Below, piece by piece: positions 40,684-47,623 of a stretch of 64,000 bases of DNA. The position numbers and the translations under genes were made by a program. Positions within the stretch are counted from its first letter, which is position 1; the number at the start of each line of letters is the position of its first letter. The notes beneath the pieces were generated by a model. That model saw nothing but the letters and a program-made list of their open reading frames with translations, did not search any database and was not told the origin of the DNA. The stretch comes from JBBQNJ01 sp038329845 (lineage in GTDB: Bacteria > Planctomycetota > Phycisphaerae > Tepidisphaerales > Tepidisphaeraceae), in contig JBBQNJ010000020.1 of the NCBI GenBank assembly GCA_038329845.1, positions 1-64,000 of the forward strand. Reading direction: 5' to 3'.

Positions 40684-41502
40684 TCACCGCTTCTTTTTCG
40701 TGTTGGTCGTCTTGGTATTATTGCGGTTCTGTTGCTCGCGCTGCTGGCGAAGCTGGTCGGCCTCTCGGCGGCGATTTTCGGTGATCTGGGTCTGCCGTTG
40801 ACGCTCGGCTTCGGATTCCTTCTTGGTCGCGTCAGTCAACTCGGCCTGGGCCGCGGCAAGGACTTTGCGAGCGGCCTCAATTTCAGACTTGGCGGTGAAA
40901 ATTTTCGAATCCGTGTCGGCCGTCTTGTCGAACGAGGAATTGAGATCGACCAGTTGCTTGTTCGCCGCTGCGACCTTCGCGCGGGCTGCGGGAGCTTGCG
41001 GATCGGCCTCGATCGCCGCTGTCTCGAGCCGAGCCAGCTCGGTATTGGCGCTGAGGACCTCGTTGGCGGCCTTGGTCAAGGCGTCGGCGTCGGGAGTCTC
41101 GGCCGATCGCAGCGATTCGACGCTTTTCTGAGCCCGCGCCTTGGTCGCCAAGGCCACCTGATATTCGCTGGTTGCCTGCAATTTCTCGCGGATCGGCGTT
41201 GCCAGAGCATCGAATGCCACCTGGGCCTGGCGCCGCGACTCGAGGGCGGCGGCGAAATCAGGCGATTTCTCGAACTCGGCTTGCAACGCCTTGCGGGCCG
41301 ACGCCGCGGCGACCGATGCCTGCGTCAAGGCGCTCTGCGCGGCGCTGACCTTTTTTCTCGCCGCCGTCGAGGTGCCATGATCGACCGGCGGCGGATCGTT
41401 GTTGGCCGCGACGACGGGTTGAGCCGCGAAAAGGCAAAGTGCCACAAGCGTCACGGCAGCGGCGATTGCATTGTGGATATTCGTAAAGGGTTGACGCATC
41501 AT
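40684..41502 (-). CDS. Exported coiled-coil protein of unknown function (272 aa)
   Basis: A signal peptide (AIAAAVTLVALCLFAAQPVVAA) is followed by about 210 residues of Ala/Glu/Lys-rich heptad-like helix (ARKALQAEFEKSPDFAAAL, AKSEIEAARKVLAAAQAEL). The tail turns Gln/Arg/Asn-rich (LRQQREQQNRNNTK) and ends KKKR. No family is recognised. The composition suggests a long periplasmic coiled coil with a basic, disordered C-terminus able to bind anionic polymers. It starts with a double ATG and AGGAAA upstream. Confidence 0.75.
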   Translation of the reverse strand: MMRQPFTNIHNAIAAAVTLVALCLFAAQPVVAANNDPPPVDHGTSTAARKKVSAAQSALTQASVAAASARKALQAEFEKSPDFAAALESRRQAQVAFDALATPIREKLQATSEYQVALATKARAQKSVESLRSAETPDADALTKAANEVLSANTELARLETAAIEADPQAPAARAKVAAANKQLVDLNSSFDKTADTDSKIFTAKSEIEAARKVLAAAQAELTDATKKESEAERQRQTQITENRRREADQLRQQREQQNRNNTKTTNTKKKR

Positions 41503-41680
41503 CGAAATTTTCCTTTCGCCCCAGCGAGCGGGCTTGGTTCCGGCGGATTCGACCTAGGTTGATCGTAAGTCATTATTATACAGAGCACTTATATCCAAAT
41601 AGAGCCGCAATGTCGCCCATCCTTCAGGCGGATGGATCAGGCAAGAGAAAAAAATTATTCTAATCGCAACGGGAATTTGT

Positions 41681-41710
41681 TTGACATCGTGGCGATCTGT
41701 GTGATACACT
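41681..41710 (+). promoter_or_regulatory. Sigma70-type promoter of the pseudopilin gene
   Basis: A consensus -35 TTGACA (41681-41686) is followed after 18 bp by TACACT (41705-41710). The upstream 30 bp are AT-rich (AAAAAAATTATTCTAAT), like an UP element. This is the strongest promoter-like sequence in the window. It implies a leader of about 370 nt before the gene at 42087. Confidence 0.65.
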
Positions 41711-42086
41711 TCCCGCGCTTCGATGTTGAAGGCTCGACGATTGTGTCTTCAAGACGGCGTGAAAGGTTAAGGCGAGAGGAACTCCGAAGCCTGTGGCTTG
41801 GAACCATCGCCACGAGGGTTTTGGACTGCTCAACCTGGAACGGATTTCGCAGTCTCGGCTACGCACGGACGACCCCTCCTGACCTTTTTGCGCGTTTAAC
41901 GATTGAAAAGTAATCGCTCACCGGCGGCGTTCGCCGGGGGTGTATGGCTTGTCGCAAAGGGTTTTGACTGTTGCGGTCGGCTCAGACGCAGGTCCCGATT
42001 GGGGCTTGGACGGCAATCATATCTTTATACGATCGCCGGCCGACGCATGAGATGCCTGGAGCGACACATTTTGAAAGGAGCTTCTC
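41711..42086 (+). other. Long leader or small-RNA region before the pseudopilin gene
   Basis: About 375 bp separate the promoter from the start codon. No reading frame with a credible ribosome site fills it. GGCGGCGTTCGCCGGGGG (41930-41947) forms a short hairpin, and ACCTTTTTGCG (41882) could follow a pause hairpin. A second promoter-like TTTTGACTG stands at 41962. The stretch ends with a strong AAGGAG (42076) before the ATG. It does not match a riboswitch family recognisable by eye. Confidence 0.4.
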
Positions 42087-42929
42087 ATGCAGAAGCGTTC
42101 CGTTAAGGCCAAGGGTTTTACCTTGGTCGAGTTGCTGGTCGTTATCGGCATTATCGCGCTGCTGATTTCGATTCTGCTTCCTTCTCTGAACCGGGCCCGT
42201 GAAACGGCCAATCGCGTCAAGTGCGCCAGCAACCTGCGCCAAATCGGGCAGGCGATCATGCTGTACGCCAACGAGAACCGTGGAACGTATCCGCGGTACA
42301 TCTCGAACACGACGGGTACTGCCGTTGCGAATTACAACGCCGGCTCGAACGATCCGTTTGCCACCCCCGCCACGCCGGCCAACGACGTCCCCACGGCGTT
42401 GTTCCTGCTGCTGCGGACTCAGCAGATCGGGTCGGAAGTCTTCACCTGCCCCAGCTCCAACGCCGAGAAGGATAACTTCGGCGGCGGGACCAACACCGCG
42501 CTGAACCGGGCGACGTTCACGGCGAAGACCAACCTGTCCTACTCGTACGCTCATCCGTACCCTGACGCCAGCGCCATCGGCAGCGGGTACAAGCTCAACA
42601 CGAGCATGAGCCCTGAGTTTGCAGTGGCCGCCGACATCAACCCCGGCGTGGCCGGCAGTGATGACAACGTGATGCTTCCGGCGACGAACTCGCCGGCCAG
42701 CGACATGAAGAAGGCCAACAGCAACAACCACAATGGCGACGGCGAGAACGTGCTGTTCGCTGAAGGCCACGTCGAGTTCGTTCAGAACCCGTATGTTGGG
42801 ATCCAGAAGGATCACATCTATACGCGTCAGACGACGACCGGCAACCCGCAGCAGAAGGGTAGCCACACCGGGACGATGTCGTCGCCTTTGGATGCCAACG
42901 ACAGCTACCTGATCCCCGATGATGACTGA
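42087..42929 (+). CDS. Prepilin-type N-terminal cleavage/methylation protein (280 aa)
   Basis: A short basic leader (QKRSVKAKG) precedes FTLVELLVVIGIIALLIS, the type IV prepilin cleavage site and helix, then CASNLRQIGQAIMLYANE. The C-terminal region includes NVLFAEGHVEFVQNPYVG, the planctomycete pseudopilin block, and ends in an acidic DDD tail. The strong promoter, AAGGAG site and dedicated terminator suggest high expression as a single gene. Codons are notably uniform (mostly AAC, GGC, GTC/GTG), consistent with that. It is probably a major pseudopilin or surface fibre subunit; assembly genes are not in the window. Confidence 0.92.
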   Translation: MQKRSVKAKGFTLVELLVVIGIIALLISILLPSLNRARETANRVKCASNLRQIGQAIMLYANENRGTYPRYISNTTGTAVANYNAGSNDPFATPATPANDVPTALFLLLRTQQIGSEVFTCPSSNAEKDNFGGGTNTALNRATFTAKTNLSYSYAHPYPDASAIGSGYKLNTSMSPEFAVAADINPGVAGSDDNVMLPATNSPASDMKKANSNNHNGDGENVLFAEGHVEFVQNPYVGIQKDHIYTRQTTTGNPQQKGSHTGTMSSPLDANDSYLIPDDD

Positions 42930-42968
42930 TTGAAGTCGTCTGACAGTATCGGTTTGCTCTAGAAATCC

Positions 42969-43009
42969 AGGAGGCCCGCCATCGCGATTGGCGGGCCTCC
43001 TTTCGTTTT
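42969..43009 (+). terminator. Intrinsic terminator of the pseudopilin gene
   Basis: AGGAGGCCCGCCA and TGGCGGGCCTCCT form a perfect 13-bp stem with a 7-base loop, followed by TTCGTTTT. It lies 40 bp past the stop codon and is the clearest terminator in the window. Confidence 0.9.
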
Positions 43010-43036
43010 CCGCTCGGGCGGGTGTAATGCTACTTG

Positions 43037-45082
43037 ATGCCGCCGCGCCTATTGATTGCCCGCCGCCCGCGCTCGATCGTCATGGGCGGACTTCTGCTGT
43101 TGGCGATCACGTTGCTGGCGTATCTTCCCGCGCTGCGCGCGGGGTTCATCTGGGACGACGATTATTACGTCACGAATAATCCGACACTGCGATCCCCGGA
43201 CGGACTGCGCCAGATCTGGCTTGGCATTTTCCACCCCGGCCCGGCGAAGTACGTGCTTCCCCAGTACTATCCGCTCGTCCATACCACGTTCTGGCTCGAA
43301 TCGCGGGTGTGGGGCCTCGACGATGCCGCGGGGTTTCACGCCGTCAACGTCGTGCTGCACGCTCTCTCGGCGGTCCTGCTCTGGCGGCTGTTGCTGAAGC
43401 TGAATGTGCCCGGCGCATTCCTGGCGGCGACGATCTTTGCGCTGCATCCGGTCCACGTGGAATCGGTCGCATGGATCACCGAGCGCAAGAACCTGCTTTC
43501 GGGCTTGCTCTACCTGGCTTCGGCCGGATGCTGGCTGAGATTCTATTCGCGGCGCGATTCCGGTCGCGGTCGCGGCTGCGGGGTTATCGTGGCAACGTAT
43601 ATCTTCGGGCTGGCCTTGTTCACCCTGGCGCTGCTGAGCAAGACGGTGACGGCATCCCTGCCGGCAGCGCTGCTGCTGATTCGCTGGTGGAAAAGCCCCT
43701 GGCCCGATATTCGGGCGTTCTGGCGCGACTTGCTTCCCATGCTGCCGCTTTTTGCCCTCGGCGCGGCGGCCGCGGGACTGACATCCTGGATGGAAATGCA
43801 TCGCGTGGGGGCGTGGGGTCCGGAATGGAATCTCTCCATCCCGCAGCGGCTCTTGATTCTAGGCACCGCCCCGGCGTTCTATCTGGGCAAGCTGTGGTGG
43901 CCGAACCCGCTGATCTTCACTTACCCGCGATGGTCGGTCGAGCGAATGAGTGTGATCCGGCTGCTTGCGCCGCCGGCATTGCTCGGCGGTGTGTTGCTGG
44001 GACTCTGGCAGTGGCGAAGGCGCATTGGCCGTGGAGTCTTGGTCGCGGCGGCGTACTTCCTGCTCACGCTTCTGCCGGCGCTGGGGCTGGCGAATGTCTA
44101 TCCCATGCGCTATTCGTTCGTCGCCGACCACTTTCAGTATCTGGCCAGCATCGCACCGATCGCGCTGATCGCGGCCGCGCTGGCGCGGGGGGCCGAGTCA
44201 TCCCGCCCGGCGGTTCGATCTATGCTCCGCGGGCTGTGCGCCGCCGGCGTCCTTGCCTTGGGCGCGTTGACCTGGCGACAATGCCTGATGTACCGAAGCG
44301 CCGAAACCCTTTGGCGCCAGACGCTCGCGGACAATCCTTCGGCGTGGATGGCCCATGTCAATCTTGGCAATCTGCTGGCATCCCAAGGGGATCTTGATGG
44401 GGCCGAGTCGCACTATCGCCAGGCCCTGGTTCTTAAGCCGGACTACGCGACCGCGGCCCAGAATCTCGGGGTCTTGGCCGAACGGCGCGGGGACCTCGTC
44501 GCCGCCGGCGACTGGTATGTTCGCGCTTTGGATATCTATCCAGAACATCCGCCCGGGTCTCCGGGATTTCGACTTCGGGCGCGGTTTCTCTACTCTCTCG
44601 GACGGGTCTGGGCATTATCGGGTGATCTGGACCGGGCGGCGGCACTATATCAAGAGGCGCTCGAGGCCGATCCGGAGTACGAACCGTCGCTCACCGCGTT
44701 GGCGAAAATCGAGTTGGATCGAAGCGAGTTCGATTCGGCCCGACTTCATCTGTCGCGGGCCATCGAGGTCGCCTCGACGGCGCCCGAGCCGCGCGTGGCG
44801 ATGGGCGATTTATTGCTGCGTCAAGGCGAACCCATCGCCGCCGCCGAGCGATTCGCCCAGGCGCAGGGCCTGGCGCCCGAAGACCGACTCGTTGCCAACA
44901 ATATCGGGGTCGCCTACGCCCGGTCCGGAGATCGCGCCACCGCCGCCCGATGGTTCATTCGAGCCGTGGGGATCGACCCTGGGTACGAACTGGCTATGCG
45001 GAATTGGCGGTCCGTGAGCGCCTCGACGACCGGGCCGGCCGCAGTGGAGTCCACCCCGACTGAACCGGCGAAGGGCGATTGA
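43037..45082 (+). CDS. TMTC-like membrane protein with TPR repeats (681 aa)
   Basis: The N-terminal half has about ten membrane helices. Its first loop is LRAGFIWDDDYYVTNNP, and ALHPVHVESVAWITERKNLL is the hallmark of the TMTC/PMT-like family of GT-C fold proteins. From about residue 430 to the end there are six or seven TPR units (AHVNLGNLLASQGDLDGAESHYRQAL-like, then ATAAQNLGVLAERRGDL). Eukaryotic TMTCs O-mannosylate cadherins; bacterial relatives are uncharacterised. An acidic DDD on the first loop fits a polyprenyl-phosphate-sugar transferase. ATG 43037 is chosen over the TTG one codon before. Isolated between a terminator and a converging operon. Confidence 0.82.
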   Translation: MPPRLLIARRPRSIVMGGLLLLAITLLAYLPALRAGFIWDDDYYVTNNPTLRSPDGLRQIWLGIFHPGPAKYVLPQYYPLVHTTFWLESRVWGLDDAAGFHAVNVVLHALSAVLLWRLLLKLNVPGAFLAATIFALHPVHVESVAWITERKNLLSGLLYLASAGCWLRFYSRRDSGRGRGCGVIVATYIFGLALFTLALLSKTVTASLPAALLLIRWWKSPWPDIRAFWRDLLPMLPLFALGAAAAGLTSWMEMHRVGAWGPEWNLSIPQRLLILGTAPAFYLGKLWWPNPLIFTYPRWSVERMSVIRLLAPPALLGGVLLGLWQWRRRIGRGVLVAAAYFLLTLLPALGLANVYPMRYSFVADHFQYLASIAPIALIAAALARGAESSRPAVRSMLRGLCAAGVLALGALTWRQCLMYRSAETLWRQTLADNPSAWMAHVNLGNLLASQGDLDGAESHYRQALVLKPDYATAAQNLGVLAERRGDLVAAGDWYVRALDIYPEHPPGSPGFRLRARFLYSLGRVWALSGDLDRAAALYQEALEADPEYEPSLTALAKIELDRSEFDSARLHLSRAIEVASTAPEPRVAMGDLLLRQGEPIAAAERFAQAQGLAPEDRLVANNIGVAYARSGDRATAARWFIRAVGIDPGYELAMRNWRSVSASTTGPAAVESTPTEPAKGD

Positions 45083-45170
45083 GCGACCAAGCCCGCTTGA
45101 GTTCGAGGTCGTTGACAGATTTCAGATTTCAAATCCTCTTGAACGTCCAACCCAAGGATTTGAACAATTA

Positions 45171-46112
45171 TCAGGTCTTTCGCCCGATGAGTTCATCCAG
45201 GCGGACCGGGCGCAGGCCGCGTTGGCGGTAGGCTTGGATCAGCGGGCCGAGGGCCCCGAGGGTGGGGGCTGGGTCGCGGCGGCGGTAGGGATCAATGCCG
45301 TCGTGCAGGAGAAGAATCTCGCCGGGGCGCGCATCGATCAGCCGCTGGTGGATGCGCTCGGGGGTGGTGTTCACTCCGTCGCGGGCGCTGCGGGTCCAGG
45401 TGACGACGCGAAGCCCGGTCGATCGCACGGCATGCATGAGGTGGTGCTGGCGGATGCCCATCGGCGGACGAAACAGCGCCGGCGGCTGGCCGATCACATC
45501 GGCGATCGCTTTGGACGTGTCATCCAGCTCGCGCTTCCAATACCAGCGGGCCCGCAGAATCCCCAGGTGCGAATGATGAAAGCTGTGATTGCCGATCAGG
45601 TGCCCGGCATCGTGGATCCGGCGCAGCAGTTGTGGATGTTTGCGGGCATATTGGCCGATGACGAAAAAGGCCGCAGGCACTTCAAGGGCGTGTAGTTGAT
45701 CGAGAATGCGATCGGTCGGACCGGGCACGGGTCCATCGTCGAAGGTCAGCGCGATGCGCGACGGCTCATCGACTGGCCCGCGCCAGGTGACCTCGCCCCA
45801 GAGCGTCGTGCGCGGGTCCAGCGCCGCGCGAAGCAGATAGGCCAACCCCCCGGCGGCCGCGGCGGCGCCAGCGATGACATACGGCGCAGCGCTCGCGATG
45901 GCGTGCGGCACGGCGCTGGCGACGACGTATGGCGCAGCGCCGGTGAAGACGTACGGGATGGCGCTGGCGACGACGTATGGCGCAGCGCCCGTGAAGGCGT
46001 ACGGCGCAGTGCTCGCGATGGCATGCGGGATGGCGCTGGCGACGACGTACGGCGCGGCACCGGCGACGACGTACGGCGCGGCACCGGCGATGACGTACGG
46101 GGCGGCGCTCAT
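45171..46112 (-). CDS. Polysaccharide deacetylase (NodB-type) with repeat N-terminus (313 aa)
   Basis: The NodB domain (about 118-310) has RIALTFDDGPVPGPTDR with metal/catalytic Asp125-Asp126 and GNHSFHHSHLGIL with the His pair H176/H180. RPPMGIRQHH and EILLLHDGIDP are motifs 3 and 5. It should remove N- or O-acetyl groups from a surface or cell-wall glycan. Residues 3-82 are ten exact octad repeats of the form AAPYVVAS, hydrophobic throughout, in place of a normal signal anchor. The ATG overlaps the upstream lipoprotein stop by 4 bp; it is the last gene of the seven-gene operon. Confidence 0.9.
   Translation of the reverse strand: MSAAPYVIAGAAPYVVAGAAPYVVASAIPHAIASTAPYAFTGAAPYVVASAIPYVFTGAAPYVVASAVPHAIASAAPYVIAGAAAAAGGLAYLLRAALDPRTTLWGEVTWRGPVDEPSRIALTFDDGPVPGPTDRILDQLHALEVPAAFFVIGQYARKHPQLLRRIHDAGHLIGNHSFHHSHLGILRARWYWKRELDDTSKAIADVIGQPPALFRPPMGIRQHHLMHAVRSTGLRVVTWTRSARDGVNTTPERIHQRLIDARPGEILLLHDGIDPYRRRDPAPTLGALGPLIQAYRQRGLRPVRLDELIGRKT
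45867..46106 (-). repeat. Ten 24-bp tandem repeats (minisatellite) in the deacetylase gene
   Basis: Exactly ten 24-bp units encode residues 3-82 as ten octapeptides: AAPYVIAG, AAPYVVAG, AAPYVVAS, AIPHAIAS, TAPYAFTG, AAPYVVAS, AIPYVFTG, AAPYVVAS, AVPHAIAS, AAPYVIAG. Some units form higher-order pairs, suggesting recent unequal exchange. Units are in frame, so copy number can vary without destroying the enzyme. Confidence 0.92.
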
Positions 46113-47623
46113 GGATGCGGCTCCCGCTCGAGGCCCGGCTCGAGCGTTCGCAGCAGCGAACGGCTTCTCAGCGGCTGCGTCACCCGGCCGGTCGTGCTGA
46201 TCACGAACGTCACGCTCGTCGCCTGGTTCAGACCCCCGTGCGTGCTGGCCATCTGAATGTATTTCTCATACGCCCGCTTGCCGACCGCGAACCCGTCGCG
46301 CACGCTGCACATTACCTTCGGCGGGGCGATCGACTCGCCATGAAACGCATCCCACAGCCGACGCGGCGCATCCGGCCAGGAATGATCCACCGTCGCTTCG
46401 AGCCAGGCGCTGTCCGAGGCGAACCCATCGGCGTCGGCCTGCCGGGCCTGCCGCATCCGCTCGATCACCGCCGACAACTCCAGCGGATCGCCCTCGATCG
46501 GCACGTAGCGAACCCGCCCGCTGCGCGATTCCACGTACGCCAGCCCGCTCACCGAGCGAATTATCACTCTGTCGCCCGCGAGATAGAACGCCAGTTCCAC
46601 CTGCTGTACCCGCGCCAGCGCCTCGGCCACCTCGGGCGGGCGACGGGTATGCACGCCGAAATAGGTGGTCAGGCCGTCGAGCTCGAGGACCACATCGCGG
46701 TCGTCACACAGCGAATCGCGGAGTCTGAATCCGGCCGCTTCCAGTGCCGGCGCCACATCGACGTTCTTCGTCGGCACGAGATTGTGCCCATGATCGGCGA
46801 AGATCGAGATGCGAATAGCGCCGCGGCGCTCGTACATCAATTGCAGGCAAAGCCGCTCGGCCTCATCCAGCGACTGTCGAAGGCCGGTTTCGCCGAACTT
46901 GCTGAGCATCGCCGACGTGGTGGCGACGTACGCCAACGTGAGACTCCGCGGGTTCTCATCGACCGCCCGCTTCACCCACGCCATTTCCGCCCGCATCCAC
47001 GCAAGCGGATCGACAAACGCCATCCCCCATTCGCTCGCCGAGGCGCGGTAGTCCAGGCGGCGTTCCCAAGGCTCGAGGCGGCCGAAGATCCGCGGCGTGA
47101 GGTCATCGACGATGCGACCGGCCTGAGGATCGTAATGCTGATCGAGTATCCCCGGGCGCGGCGGGGTGTGAAGAATCTCGTTGAATGCAGGCTCGGTGAG
47201 GGACGGGAACGGCGCGACGACTTTTTGCGGCGGATCAAAACATGCAAATCCCCCGGCACGATAGCGGGCATCGACAGCGCCGAACGGAATCGAGTCGAGC
47301 ATCAAGATCAGATGCGGAACACGGTCGGGGGCATACTCATTGAGGTCATAGACGCGGTCGGCTCGTCCATCCTGGTCGTCGTCGTATGCCAGGGAGCGGA
47401 CTCGCCCGGCGCTGTCGAGCAACAGTGTGAAGTCGGCTTTGCCGTCGCCGTTCACATCGTAGGAAATCGCCCCGGCGTCGCGGCGCAGTGGCGCGGTGGG
47501 AAACATCAGGCGTTCGCGCGGGGCGAAGCAGCCGACCAAGGTGATCAGCGTCAGACTGCCGATCAATCCCCGGACGATTCGGGAGGGGCGAGGCAGTCGA
47601 GCGTATCGGGCGAGGCTGGGCAC
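46109..47623 (-). CDS. Alkaline-phosphatase-fold lipoprotein with Ca-binding-like repeats (504 aa)
   Basis: A lipoprotein signal ends at LITLVGC (lipobox, Cys32). Two DxNxDGxAD loops follow (YDVNGDGKADFTLL and YDDDQDGRADRVYD), like dockerin/thrombospondin-type calcium sites. The rest fits the alkaline phosphatase superfamily: LILMLDSIPFG (D110 metal, S111 possible nucleophile), ISIFADHGHNLV (D277, H278, H280) and ASTHGGLNQATSV (later His). Such enzymes cleave phosphate or sulfate esters or transfer phosphoglycerol. The start overlaps the exporter gene by 61 bp in another frame; shorter starts would destroy the signal peptide. Its substrate is unknown. Confidence 0.7.
   Translation of the reverse strand: MPSLARYARLPRPSRIVRGLIGSLTLITLVGCFAPRERLMFPTAPLRRDAGAISYDVNGDGKADFTLLLDSAGRVRSLAYDDDQDGRADRVYDLNEYAPDRVPHLILMLDSIPFGAVDARYRAGGFACFDPPQKVVAPFPSLTEPAFNEILHTPPRPGILDQHYDPQAGRIVDDLTPRIFGRLEPWERRLDYRASASEWGMAFVDPLAWMRAEMAWVKRAVDENPRSLTLAYVATTSAMLSKFGETGLRQSLDEAERLCLQLMYERRGAIRISIFADHGHNLVPTKNVDVAPALEAAGFRLRDSLCDDRDVVLELDGLTTYFGVHTRRPPEVAEALARVQQVELAFYLAGDRVIIRSVSGLAYVESRSGRVRYVPIEGDPLELSAVIERMRQARQADADGFASDSAWLEATVDHSWPDAPRRLWDAFHGESIAPPKVMCSVRDGFAVGKRAYEKYIQMASTHGGLNQATSVTFVISTTGRVTQPLRSRSLLRTLEPGLEREPHP

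Noticed and set aside
40684..41562. 276-codon plus-strand frame opposite the coiled-coil gene
   Set aside because: Antisense shadow; the minus-strand product has a signal peptide and coherent coiled coil.
41632..41913. 93-codon frame across the pseudopilin promoter
   Set aside because: It would start upstream of and read through the promoter, without a ribosome site.
41930..41990. SRP RNA or other structured housekeeping RNA in the leader
   Set aside because: The GGCGG-TTCG-CCGGG hairpin is short and none of the conserved SRP or RNase P elements could be found.
45867..46106. CRISPR array
   Set aside because: The 24-bp units are contiguous without spacers and encode an in-frame octapeptide repeat.
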